A stretch of DNA of 60,137 bases from contig NZ_JACHJN010000018.1 in NCBI RefSeq assembly GCF_014203665.1, forward strand, positions 1 to 60,137, written 5' to 3'. The translations under genes were made by a program, and so were the position numbers. Below, piece after piece: positions 1 to 12,013 of the stretch (positions within the stretch are counted from its first letter, which is position 1; every line of letters begins with the position of its first letter). Source of the stretch: Saccharothrix tamanrassetensis (lineage in GTDB: Bacteria; Actinomycetota; Actinomycetes; Mycobacteriales; Pseudonocardiaceae). The notes beneath the pieces were generated by a model. It saw only the letters and a list, made by a program, of their open reading frames with translations. It was not told where the DNA came from and made no database searches.

Positions 1-1
1 C

Positions 2-3354
<3,353 letters not shown>

Positions 3355-3358
<4 letters not shown>

Positions 3359-4215
3359 CCCCCAGGACCGTAGGCGTGATCGGAGCCGGGACGATCGGGC
3401 GCGGCGTCGCCCAGTCGCTCGCGCAGGCGGGTCACGACGTGGTGCTCGTCGACGTCTCCGCACGACAACTGGCCGACGCCACCGAGCAGATCGCCCGCGA
3501 CCTGCTGGTGCTGCGCATGCTGCCCGGCACGGCCGGGCGCGCCGGGAACGAGGACCCGGCGGCGGTGCTGGCCCGCGTCCGCACCGCCACCGCGAACGAC
3601 GCGCTGGCCGACGTCGACTTCGTGGTGGAGAACGTCACCGAGGACTGGGCGGTCAAACGGGCCGTCTACGAGGAGATCGACCGGATCTGCCGCCCCGACG
3701 TGGTGTTCGGCGTGAACACCTCGGCCATCCCGATCACCCGGGTCGGGTCGGTGACCGGGCGCGCGCCGAAGGTGCTGGGCCTGCACTTCATGAACCCGGT
3801 GCCGATGCTCGACACCGTCGAGGTCGTGCGGGGCACCTTCACGTCCCAGGACACCCTGGACACCGCGTCGGAGCTGCTGGCAGGCATGGGCAAGACCGGG
3901 ATCGTCGTGCAGGACGCGCCGGGCTTCGTCACCAACCGGGTGCTGATGCCCACCATCAACGAGGCGATCTTCTGCGTGCAGGACGGCGTGGCCACCGCCG
4001 AGCAGGTCGACCTGATGTTCCAAGGGTGCTTCGGCCACCCCATGGGTCCGCTGCGGACCGGCGACCTCATCGGCCTCGACACGATCCTCAACTCCATCAC
4101 CGTGCTCTACGAGAGCTACCGCGACAGCAAGTACCGGCCCGCGCCGCTGCTCGTGCGGATGGTGGAGGCGGGTCTGCTGGGCCGCAAGACCGGCCGCGGC
4201 TTCTACACCTACTGA
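3355..4215 (+). CDS. 3-hydroxyacyl-CoA dehydrogenase-like enzyme (ZmaG/FkbK type)
   Basis: A 286-residue NAD(P)-dependent dehydrogenase starting at GTG inside the PKS stop. The N-terminus carries the Rossmann motif GVIGAGTIGRGVAQ (residues 6-19). NTSAIPI, GLHFMNPVP and APGFVTNRVL are typical of 3-hydroxybutyryl-CoA dehydrogenases, and the length is normal. In alkoxymalonyl- and aminomalonyl-ACP pathways this family oxidises the hydroxymethyl group of an ACP-bound glyceryl or seryl unit. Here the ACP, an amino-acid-loading enzyme and an acyl-CoA dehydrogenase are all in the same operon, and no FkbH-type glyceryl transferase is seen. I therefore infer seryl-ACP as the substrate. A primary-metabolism role is unlikely in this position. 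Confidence 0.88.
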
Positions 4216-4258
4216 CCCGGAACCACACCTGACCGACCGCCGACGGGGAGCACGAACG

Positions 4259-4519
4259 ATGACCGACACGACCGCCACGACCGACACCGGCGACGCCCGC
4301 GCGCGCATCCGGGCCTTCCTCCTGCCGCACATGAGCGGCCAGGTGATCGCCGACACCGACGACTACTTCGCCCTCGGCTACGTCAACTCGCTGTTCGCGA
4401 TGCAGCTCGCGGCGTTCGTGCAAAAGGAGTTCTCGATCGTGCTCAAGCCCGAGCACATGGACTTCGACAACTTCCGCACCGTCGACGGGCTGGTCCGCCT
4501 GGTGGGCACCGCGGCATGA
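4259..4519 (+). CDS. Discrete acyl carrier protein for extender-unit assembly (ZmaH/FkbJ type)
   Basis: An 86-residue free carrier protein. The phosphopantetheine site is the Ser in LGYVNSLFAMQL. The 'VNSLFAMQL' wording is characteristic of the small ACPs that carry glyceryl/seryl units during methoxymalonyl- and aminomalonyl-ACP synthesis, and differs from the GxDSL of modular ACPs. It sits 43 bp after the dehydrogenase and overlaps the ligase gene by 4 bp (ATGA), which fits it being the ligase's substrate. Inference: serine is attached here, oxidised to aminomalonyl, then passed to an AT. Confidence 0.88.
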   Translation: MTDTTATTDTGDARARIRAFLLPHMSGQVIADTDDYFALGYVNSLFAMQLAAFVQKEFSIVLKPEHMDFDNFRTVDGLVRLVGTAA

Positions 4520-5724
4520 GTGCCGCTGCCGAGGCGGGCACGGTGATCCCGCTCGACCCGCCGGTGCCCGCCGCGCTGGCCGACGAGGTGGGGAGGCGGC
4601 TGCTGTTCGTCTCCCCGGAGATCACCGGCTACCGCCTGGACACCGCCGAGGACGGCGACCTGCGCGGGGTGGTGCTGTACTCGGCCGCCCCGCTGGACGC
4701 CGAGGCCGTCGCCGGGAAGCTCAACCGGCTGCTGGACGCCGACGTGCGCCCGCAGCTGGCGAACCCGGCGACGGTGGTCTGGTCGTCCCCGCACCAGCGG
4801 GCCACGACGCCCGCGTTCCCGGCGCTGGCCGAGGCGGGCGCGGTCACCGAGGTGGGCGAGGGCCAGGTCGCGGTGGGCGAGCCGCTGCTGTCGCTGCTGG
4901 AGTTCTTCGACCGGCTGGTGCTCGATGCGCTCGCCGAGGACTTCACGGCGACCGCCTACCGCTACCCGACGCTGATCCGCACCGACGCGCTGGCCAAGGC
5001 GGGCTACTTCACCAGCTTCCCGCAGCACCTCATGCTGGTCACCCGGCTGCGCAACGACGTCGACGTCTACCGGGAGTTCCACCGCACGTACGGTGCGGGC
5101 CTCGAACCCGGTGTGCTGGCGTTGGGCGGCAACGTGGACTACTGCCTGCCGCCGACCATGTGCTACCACACGTTCCACCAGCACGAGGGCCGCACGCTCG
5201 ACCCGGGCGTGCACGTGATCACCGCGCGCGGCAAGTCCTTCCGGTTCGAGGCCGGGTACGCCACCACGCTGGAACGGCTGTGGGACTTCACCATCCGCGA
5301 GATCGTGTTCCTCGGCCCCCGCGACGACGTGCTGGCGGCCCGCGAGACGTTCATGGGCCGCGCGTTCGCCCTGCTCGACGAACTGGGGTTCGCCGGGACG
5401 TGCGAGACGGGCAACGACCCGTTCTTCGGCGGCACGGACACGCCGTCCCGGATCTGGTCGCAGCGGCTGCTGGGCCTGAAGTACGAGCTGCGGCTGCCGG
5501 TCGCGGCCGACCGGGACATCGCCGTCGCCTCGTTCAACTTCCACGACGACCTGTTCGGCAAGGCGTTCGACATCGGCGCGGGCGACCCCCGCGAGACGGT
5601 GCGCAGCGGCTGCGTCGGGTTCGGCCTGGAACGGCTCGCCTACGCGTTCCTCTGCCAGTTCGGGCTGGACGAGGCGCAGTGGCCCGAGCGCGTGCGCGCC
5701 GGGCTGCGGGAGGACCGCCGATGA
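4516..5724 (+). CDS. Amino acid:[carrier protein] ligase, class II seryl-tRNA-synthetase-like
   Basis: A 402-residue protein resembling the catalytic core of atypical seryl-tRNA synthetases without a tRNA-binding arm. This group (amino acid:[carrier-protein] ligases) adenylates a small amino acid and transfers it to a carrier-protein phosphopantetheine. Visible signs are a class II motif-3-like GFGLERLAYAFL near the C-terminus, and Cys residues in DYCLPPTMCY and GTCETGNDPFF that could be zinc ligands. Translationally coupled on both sides to carrier-protein genes (4-bp overlaps at 4516 and 5721). Context predicts serine loading onto the preceding ACP; glycine or alanine cannot be excluded by eye. 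A housekeeping SerRS is ruled out by length and neighbours. Confidence 0.82.
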   Translation: MSAAAEAGTVIPLDPPVPAALADEVGRRLLFVSPEITGYRLDTAEDGDLRGVVLYSAAPLDAEAVAGKLNRLLDADVRPQLANPATVVWSSPHQRATTPAFPALAEAGAVTEVGEGQVAVGEPLLSLLEFFDRLVLDALAEDFTATAYRYPTLIRTDALAKAGYFTSFPQHLMLVTRLRNDVDVYREFHRTYGAGLEPGVLALGGNVDYCLPPTMCYHTFHQHEGRTLDPGVHVITARGKSFRFEAGYATTLERLWDFTIREIVFLGPRDDVLAARETFMGRAFALLDELGFAGTCETGNDPFFGGTDTPSRIWSQRLLGLKYELRLPVAADRDIAVASFNFHDDLFGKAFDIGAGDPRETVRSGCVGFGLERLAYAFLCQFGLDEAQWPERVRAGLREDRR

Positions 5725-8363
5725 CGGGCCGGGAGCCCGCCGACGACCGGCAGCGGCTGCTGTGCGCGGTGTTCGCCGAGACGCTGGGCGTCGTCGAGGT
5801 CGGCGTGGACGACTCGTTCTTCGAGCTGGGCGGCCACTCGCTGCTGGCGACCCGGCTGATCGCCCGGGTGCGCGCCGCGCTGGGCGTGGAGATCGGGCTG
5901 CGCGCGGTGTTCGAGGCGCCCACCGTCGCGCTGCTGTCCGAACGACTGGCCGAGGGCGGGCCGCGACGTCCGCCGCTGGTGCGGGCGGACCGGCCGGACA
6001 CCGTGCCGCTGTCGGCGGCGCAGGCCCGGCTGTGGTTCCTCAACCGGCTGCACGGCGAGGCCGCGCACTACAACATGCCGATCGCGCACCGGCTCACCGG
6101 CCCGCTGGACGTGGCCGCGCTCGACGCCGCCCTCCAGGACCTGGTGGCCCGGCACGAGGTGCTGCGCACCGCGTACCCGGACTGGGACGGCGTTCCGCAG
6201 CAGGTCGTGCTGGAACCCGACGAGGCGCCGGTCGAGCTGGCCACCGCGACCGTGACCGAGGACGGGCTGGCCGCGGCGCTGACGGACGCGGCCGGGTACC
6301 CGTTCGACATCACCGGGGAGACGCCGCTGCGCGCGCGGCTGCTGCGGATCGCCGACGACGATTACGTGCTGCTGCTCGTGGTGCACCACATCGCCTGCGA
6401 CGGCTGGTCGCTGGCGCCGCTGCTGCGCGACCTCGGCGCCGCCTACGCCGCACGGCAGCGCGGCGCCGCACCCGGCTGGGAACCGCTGCCCGTGCAGTAC
6501 GCCGACTACGCCCTGTGGCAGCAGGAAGTCCTGGGGCGGGCCGACGACCCGAACAGCGTGCTCAGCCGGCAGACCCGGTTCTGGCGCGGCGAGCTGGCCG
6601 GGATGCCCGAGCGGCTGCGCCTGGACCGCCTGCGCGAGCGCCCCGCCGTGCTGTCCCACCGGGGCGGCCGGGTGGCCGGCGTCGTCCCCGAGGACGTGCA
6701 CGCGGCCCTGCTCCGGCTGGCCAAGGAGACCGGCACCAGCGTGTTCATGCTCGTCCAGGCCGCGCTGGCGACCGTGCTGACCACGGCCGGGGCGGGCACC
6801 GACATCGCCATCGGCATCCCGGCGGCGGGCCGGTCCGACGACGCGCTGGACGACCTGGTCGGGTTCTTCGTCACCACGCTCGTCCTGCGCACCCGCACCG
6901 ACGGCGACCCGTCGTTCACCGACCTGCTCAACCGCGTGCGCACCACCGACCTGGCCGCGTTCGCCAACCAGGACCTGCCGTTCGACCACCTCGTGCAGGC
7001 GCTGAACCCGGTCCGCTCGCCGGCGTGGCACCCGTTGATCCAGGTGATGCTGGCGTTCCAGAACACCGCGACCGCCGAGCTGCGGCTGCCCGGTCTCGTG
7101 GTCGCCCCGGTGCCGGTCGAGGAGCACATCACCCGCTTCGACCTGCGGTTCGAGCTGGTCGAACAGCCCGCGGGCGGCGGGATCGCGGTGGGCCTGACCT
7201 ACGCTGTCGACCTGGTCGCCGAGGCCGACGCCGTGGCCCTGCTCGACCGGTTCACCGACTTCCTGGCCGCCGCGGCGGCCAGGCCGGACCTGCCGATCAG
7301 CGCGTTGGGCACGGGGGCGCGGCGGGTGGCCGAGCTGCCGCCGCCCGCCGCCCCGGCGCGGACGAAGGGACGGGCGGCGTTCGTCTTCTCCCCGTACGGC
7401 CAGCAATGGATGGGAATGGGCCGCACCATGTTCCGCACCGAACCCGTGTTCCGGGCCGCGCTGGAGGAGTGCTCGTCCGCGCTCGCCGAGCACACCGGGT
7501 GGTCCATCGTGGACGAGCTGTTCCTCGACGAGCCCGACGCCCGCACCGGGGACGTCGGGGTGATGCAGCCGGTGGTGTTCGCCGTGCAGGTGGGCATCGC
7601 GAGGTGGCTGGAGGCGCACGGGGCGCCACCGTCCGCCGTGGTGGGGCACAGCGTCGGGGAGATCGCGGCCTGCGCGGTCGCGGGCATCCTCGACGTGCCC
7701 GACGCGGTCCGCCTCGTCCACCACTACAGCGACCAGCAGCGCCGGGTCGCCGGCCCCGGCCACGGGATGGCAGTGGCCGAGCTGTCCGCCGACGAGCTGT
7801 GCGCACGCCTGCCGGCCGGCAGCTCCCTCAGCGTCGCCGCGCACAACGGCCCGCGCACCACCGTGCTGGCCGGACCCGCCGCGGAACTGGCCGAGCTGGT
7901 CGCGGCGCTGCGGGCGGACGACGTGCTGTGCGCGGCGGTCCGGGTCGACCTGGCCGCGCACAGCCCCGCCATCGACCCGATCATGGCCGACCTGGTGCGC
8001 GCCGTCGGAACGCTGCGACCCGGGCCGGGCCGGGTGCCGATGATCTCGTCGGTCACCGGGGCCGAACTGGACTGGCGGACCGTGGACGCGGCGTACTTCG
8101 CCGACAACCTGCGCCGCACCGTGCGGCTCTCCGAGGCGGTGGCCGTCCTGCTGCCCGACCACGACGTGCTGGTGGAGGTCAGCGCCCACCCGGTGCTGGT
8201 GCCCGCGCTGCGCCAGTGCGCGGCCGGGACGCCGGTCGACGTGGTCGCCACCATGCGCAACGGCGACGACGACAGCGCGGGCCCGCTGGCGGCGCTGACC
8301 GCGCTGACGGGGCTGTCCCACCCAGCACCAGCGAGCCGAAGCGAGAGGCCAGGGCACCGATGA
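5721..8363 (+). CDS. NRPS/PKS hybrid tridomain protein PCP-C-AT
   Basis: An 880-residue protein with an uncommon order: PCP (LGGHSLLATRL, Ser40), condensation domain (QARLWFLNRL near 100, HHIACDGWS with the second His at 223, YADYALWQ, IGIPAAGRS), then a complete acyltransferase (GQQWMGMGR, GHSVGEIAA with Ser644). All catalytic motifs look intact and the C domain has LCL-type features. At the AT selectivity position the residues are LAAH (744-747) rather than HAFH or YASH. There is no A domain, KS or TE. Inference: the AT may act in trans on aminomalonyl-ACP made by the neighbouring genes, while the PCP receives an amino acid activated elsewhere. Coupled to neighbours by 4-bp overlaps at both ends. 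Confidence 0.9.
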   Translation: MTGREPADDRQRLLCAVFAETLGVVEVGVDDSFFELGGHSLLATRLIARVRAALGVEIGLRAVFEAPTVALLSERLAEGGPRRPPLVRADRPDTVPLSAAQARLWFLNRLHGEAAHYNMPIAHRLTGPLDVAALDAALQDLVARHEVLRTAYPDWDGVPQQVVLEPDEAPVELATATVTEDGLAAALTDAAGYPFDITGETPLRARLLRIADDDYVLLLVVHHIACDGWSLAPLLRDLGAAYAARQRGAAPGWEPLPVQYADYALWQQEVLGRADDPNSVLSRQTRFWRGELAGMPERLRLDRLRERPAVLSHRGGRVAGVVPEDVHAALLRLAKETGTSVFMLVQAALATVLTTAGAGTDIAIGIPAAGRSDDALDDLVGFFVTTLVLRTRTDGDPSFTDLLNRVRTTDLAAFANQDLPFDHLVQALNPVRSPAWHPLIQVMLAFQNTATAELRLPGLVVAPVPVEEHITRFDLRFELVEQPAGGGIAVGLTYAVDLVAEADAVALLDRFTDFLAAAAARPDLPISALGTGARRVAELPPPAAPARTKGRAAFVFSPYGQQWMGMGRTMFRTEPVFRAALEECSSALAEHTGWSIVDELFLDEPDARTGDVGVMQPVVFAVQVGIARWLEAHGAPPSAVVGHSVGEIAACAVAGILDVPDAVRLVHHYSDQQRRVAGPGHGMAVAELSADELCARLPAGSSLSVAAHNGPRTTVLAGPAAELAELVAALRADDVLCAAVRVDLAAHSPAIDPIMADLVRAVGTLRPGPGRVPMISSVTGAELDWRTVDAAYFADNLRRTVRLSEAVAVLLPDHDVLVEVSAHPVLVPALRQCAAGTPVDVVATMRNGDDDSAGPLAALTALTGLSHPAPASRSERPGHR

Positions 8364-9586
8364 CGACGACCGACCCGCGCACCGCCGCGAGCGGGCCGAC
8401 CACCTTCCACCTGCGGTGCGTCCGCTGCGACTGGCGGACCGCGCCGCGCTTCCTGCTGCGCTGCCCGTCCTGCGCGGGCGCCCTGGAACCGGTGCTCGAC
8501 CTGACCGGGGCCGCGCCGCGCCCGCACCACCGGCCCGAACTGGCCTACCTGGACTTCCTGCCGGCCGACGCGGACGACCTGCCCGACGCGGAGCTCAGCG
8601 TGGCCACGCCGTGCCGTCCCGCGCCCCGGCTGGGTGCGGCCATCGGCGTGCCGAACCTGTGGGTCAAGGACGAGTCGCGCCAGCCGACCGGCACCACCAA
8701 GGACCGCTTCGCCGCGATCGTGCTGGCGGTGTTCCGGCGCTTCGGCATCACCGAGTGGGTGGCCTCCAGCACCGGCAACAGCTCCACCGCGCTCGCCCGC
8801 GCCGTCGAAGGCGACCCCACGATGCGCGCGCACTTCTTCTGCGGCGCCGGCTTCGTGGCCGACCAGCGCTTCCCCACCGACGACCGGATCTCGCTCACCC
8901 CCGTCGACGGCTGCTACGCCGAGGCCAGCGACGCCGCCGTCCGCTTCGCCCACGAGCGCGGCCTGACCTGGGAGGGCGGCTTCTTCAACTGGGCCAGGCG
9001 CGCGGGCCTGAAGCTGACCTACCTGGAGGCCTACGACGCACTGCGCGCGGCCGGGACCGCGCCGGACGTCGTCGTCCAGGCGGTCAGCAGCGGTATGGGG
9101 ATCATGGCCGCGCACAGAGGCACCGAGGAGTACCTGGACCTGGGCCGGTTGTCCGCGCGGCCCCGGTTCCTGATGGCCCAGCAGGACACGTGCGCGCCGA
9201 TGGCCAGGGCGTGGGCCGAAGGGCGCGCCGAGCTGACCGACGCCGACGTGGTGCCCGACCCGCACGGCCTGGCCAGGGCGATCCTGCTCGGCGACGGCCG
9301 CGCGACCTACCCGTACATGCGTGAGATCGCGCACATCAGCGGCGGCTCGATCGTCGCCGTGGCGCAGGACGACCTGGTCACGGCGAAGGCGATGCTCGCC
9401 GACCTGGAAGACCTGGACGTCTGCCACTCGTCGGCGGCCACCGTGGCCGCCCTGCGTGCCGAGGCCGCCGCCGGGCGGATCGGCCGCGACGAGGTGGCCC
9501 TCGCCGTCCTGACCGGCCGCGACCTGTCGGGCCACTACCGGACCACACCGGACCAGCACCGCGACGACGCAGGAGGAGCAGCGTGA
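8360..9586 (+). CDS. Threonine-synthase-like PLP enzyme with N-terminal zinc ribbon
   Basis: A 408-residue fold-type II PLP enzyme. The N-terminus has a CxxC...CxxC zinc ribbon (CVRC and CPSC, about residues 16-37), found in actinobacterial threonine synthases. TGTTKDRFA contains the likely Schiff-base Lys, and SSTGNSSTALARA matches the phosphate/substrate loop. In non-ribosomal pathways, family members make 2,3-diaminopropionate precursors from O-phosphoserine and glutamate (SbnA) with an SbnB-like partner, and such a partner lies at 14.2 kb. Overall wording is closer to threonine synthase than SbnA, so a threonine or dehydro-amino-acid product remains possible. Start ATG overlaps the upstream stop by 4 bp. 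Confidence 0.8.
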   Translation: MTTTDPRTAASGPTTFHLRCVRCDWRTAPRFLLRCPSCAGALEPVLDLTGAAPRPHHRPELAYLDFLPADADDLPDAELSVATPCRPAPRLGAAIGVPNLWVKDESRQPTGTTKDRFAAIVLAVFRRFGITEWVASSTGNSSTALARAVEGDPTMRAHFFCGAGFVADQRFPTDDRISLTPVDGCYAEASDAAVRFAHERGLTWEGGFFNWARRAGLKLTYLEAYDALRAAGTAPDVVVQAVSSGMGIMAAHRGTEEYLDLGRLSARPRFLMAQQDTCAPMARAWAEGRAELTDADVVPDPHGLARAILLGDGRATYPYMREIAHISGGSIVAVAQDDLVTAKAMLADLEDLDVCHSSAATVAALRAEAAAGRIGRDEVALAVLTGRDLSGHYRTTPDQHRDDAGGAA

Positions 9587-10722
9587 CCCCCGGGTACCTC
9601 ACACCGGACCAGGCCCGGCAGGGCGCGGAGTTCCGCGCGTTCGCCGATCGGGAACTGGTGCCGCGCGCCGCCGGGATCGACGCCGGGCAGGCCGTCACCC
9701 GCGAGACGATCGCCGTGCTCGCCGAGCACCGCTACCTGGGTTCGGCGGTGCCCGCCGAGCAAGGCGGCGGCGGGCTCGGCATGGTCGCCTACGGCCTGCT
9801 CGCCGAGGAGATCGGCCGGGCGTGCCAGTCGGCGCGCAACTTCGTCGCCGTCCAGGACATGGTCGTCCACTCGCTGCTCCAGTGGGGCTCCGACGGCCGG
9901 CGGGAACGCTGGCTGGGGCCGCTGCTCGGCGGCACGGCAGTCGCCGCGTTCGCGCTGACCGAGCCGGGCGTCGGCAGCGACGCGGGCGCGGTGACGACCA
10001 CCGCACGTCCCGACCGGGGCGGCTACCGCCTCGACGGCACCAAGAAGTGGATCAGCTTCGCGCAGATCGCCGACGTGTTCCTGGTCTTCGCCGACCTCGA
10101 CGGCAAGCACACCGCGTTCCTCGTCGAGCGCGACACCCCCGGCCTGTCCGTCGCGCCGATCACCGGCCTGCTGGGGCTGCGCGGCTCGCTGCTCGGCGAG
10201 ATCACCCTGGACGGCTGTGTCGTCCCGGGTGACAGCATCGTCGGCAGGCCGGGCCTCGGTCTGGCGTTCGTCGCCTCCGGCGCGTTGGACCTCGGCCGCT
10301 ACAGCACCGCGTGCGGCGCGGTCGGCCTGGCCGAGGCGTGCCTGCGGGCCTGCGCGACCTACACGGGCGAACGCGCCCAGTACGGCACCGAGATCCGCAA
10401 CCACCAGCTCGTCCAGGCGATGCTGGCCGACCTCGTCACCGACACCACCGCCGCCCGGCTGCTCTGCTACCAGGCGGGCGTGAGCCGCGAGCAGGGTTCG
10501 GTGGAGGCGGTCAACCACACGTTGATGGCCAAGTACCGCGCGTCCACCGTGGCGGTGCGGGCGGCCTCCGACGCCGTCCAGCTGCACGGCGCGAGCGGCA
10601 TCGGCGACAGCGCCGTGCAGCGGCACTACCGGGACGCCAAGGTGCTGGAGATCATCGAGGGCACCACGCAGATCCAGCAGACCCTGCTCGGGCAGTACGC
10701 GGCCAGGGTGGGTGCCCGGTGA
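9583..10722 (+). CDS. Acyl-CoA dehydrogenase (ZmaI/FkbI type) of aminomalonyl-ACP assembly
   Basis: A 379-residue flavoprotein with the family signatures ALTEPGVGSDAGAV, RAQYGTEIRNHQLVQ, QLHGASGIG and the C-terminal IIEGTTQIQQTLLG; length is standard. In methoxymalonyl- and aminomalonyl-ACP routes this enzyme completes oxidation of the ACP-bound unit to a carboxylate after the hydroxyacyl dehydrogenase. It sits in the same overlapping operon as that dehydrogenase, the ACP and the amino-acid ligase, which supports the role. Start is GTG, overlapping the PLP-enzyme stop by 4 bp with AGGAGGAGCA just upstream. Confidence 0.87.
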   Translation: MTPGYLTPDQARQGAEFRAFADRELVPRAAGIDAGQAVTRETIAVLAEHRYLGSAVPAEQGGGGLGMVAYGLLAEEIGRACQSARNFVAVQDMVVHSLLQWGSDGRRERWLGPLLGGTAVAAFALTEPGVGSDAGAVTTTARPDRGGYRLDGTKKWISFAQIADVFLVFADLDGKHTAFLVERDTPGLSVAPITGLLGLRGSLLGEITLDGCVVPGDSIVGRPGLGLAFVASGALDLGRYSTACGAVGLAEACLRACATYTGERAQYGTEIRNHQLVQAMLADLVTDTTAARLLCYQAGVSREQGSVEAVNHTLMAKYRASTVAVRAASDAVQLHGASGIGDSAVQRHYRDAKVLEIIEGTTQIQQTLLGQYAARVGAR

Positions 10723-12005
10723 CCGCCGTGCGCCGTGCGCCCGCCACGTTCGGCCAGCTCTCCGTCATGCGGTCGCTGGCCGTCCACGGGCCCGACGGGC
10801 AGCAGGTGGCCAACCTGGTCAGCGTCTGGGAGATCCCGCCGGGCCCGGACACCGCCCAGGCGATGGACGCCTGGCTGCGGCTCGTCGCCGCGCACGAATC
10901 GCTGCGCACGACCCTGCACGTCACCGACGACGGCGTGGAACAACAGGTGCACGCCTTCGGCTCCACGCCCCTGCCCACCGTGGACCTGGCCGACGCCACG
11001 CCGGAGGCCGCCCACCGGATCGCCGCCGACCTGGCCGCCACGCCCATCGACGTCGAACGGGACCGCCCGTGGCGGGCGGTGGTGGCCGTCGAGCAGGGCG
11101 ACCCGGTGTACCTGGTGGCCGTCGTGCACCACGCCGCCGCCGACAACGAGGCCCTGCGCGTCCTGGAGGCGCAGTTCCTCGCCGCGCTGGACGGCGCCGA
11201 CGTCGTCGCGGACGCCCAACCCGCCGACCTGGCCGGGCAGCAGCGGGCGAAGACCGGCGGGCAGGCGTTGGCGCACTGGACCGCGGTGTGGCCCGCGCTG
11301 GAGGCCGCCGACCGGGAACCCGGCGACCGCAGCCCCCGCCGGCGCGCCTCGCTGTACAGCCCGGCCGCGCTCGCCGCGACCACCTCGCTCTCCGAACGGC
11401 TGCGGGTGTCGCCGCAGTCGATCGTGCTCGCGGTCGGCGCGCTGGCGCTGGCCCGGCACGAGGGACGCGACCGGGTGACGTTCGCGCTGATGGCGGCCAA
11501 CCGGCTCGACCGGCGCTGGACCGGGCTGGTGTCCTCGCTCAACCAGTACAGCCCGGTGACGATCGAGGTCGACGGCGACCTCGATCCCGACGAGTACCTG
11601 ACCAACGGGTACCTGCGGTGCCTCACGGCGTACCTGCACGGCTCCTACGACGTCGACGCGCTGACCGCCGCCCTGGCCGAGGCGGGGGTCGCGGACCCGG
11701 ACCCCACGGCGTTCGCCAAGCACTTCAACTTCCTCGGCCCGGTCGACGCCGAACCCGACGCCGCCTCCCCGCTGCGCACGTCCGTCGCCTGGCGGGGCTC
11801 CACCCAGCGCACCGGCCCCAACCTGCACCTGGCGATCGCGACCGGCAGCGGCCTGATGATCGGGGTCGGTGCCAGCGAGGACTACCTGCCGGGCGGCCTG
11901 CCCGCGACCGTGGCCGCGGGCATCGAGGCGGGCCTGATCCGGCTCGATGCCGGACAGGCCCGCACCGTGGCCGGACTCGATCTGACCCCGGTGCGGCCGC
12001 TGTGA
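10719..12005 (+). CDS. Stand-alone NRPS condensation domain protein
   Basis: A 428-residue single condensation-domain protein. The active-site motif reads HHAAADNEAL, keeping both His and the Asp of HHxxxDG but with Asn in place of Gly. SSLNQYSPV and the AFAKHFNFLG region also suit the family. No carrier, adenylation or thioesterase domain is attached. Free C domains can release a chain by amide or ester formation, or add a late amino acid; as no TE is visible in this part of the cluster, chain release is a reasonable inference. It is the last gene of the plus-strand run and is convergent with the carbamoyltransferase, 8 bp away. Confidence 0.82.
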   Translation: MTAVRRAPATFGQLSVMRSLAVHGPDGQQVANLVSVWEIPPGPDTAQAMDAWLRLVAAHESLRTTLHVTDDGVEQQVHAFGSTPLPTVDLADATPEAAHRIAADLAATPIDVERDRPWRAVVAVEQGDPVYLVAVVHHAAADNEALRVLEAQFLAALDGADVVADAQPADLAGQQRAKTGGQALAHWTAVWPALEAADREPGDRSPRRRASLYSPAALAATTSLSERLRVSPQSIVLAVGALALARHEGRDRVTFALMAANRLDRRWTGLVSSLNQYSPVTIEVDGDLDPDEYLTNGYLRCLTAYLHGSYDVDALTAALAEAGVADPDPTAFAKHFNFLGPVDAEPDAASPLRTSVAWRGSTQRTGPNLHLAIATGSGLMIGVGASEDYLPGGLPATVAAGIEAGLIRLDAGQARTVAGLDLTPVRPL

Positions 12006-12013
12006 CCCCGCGC

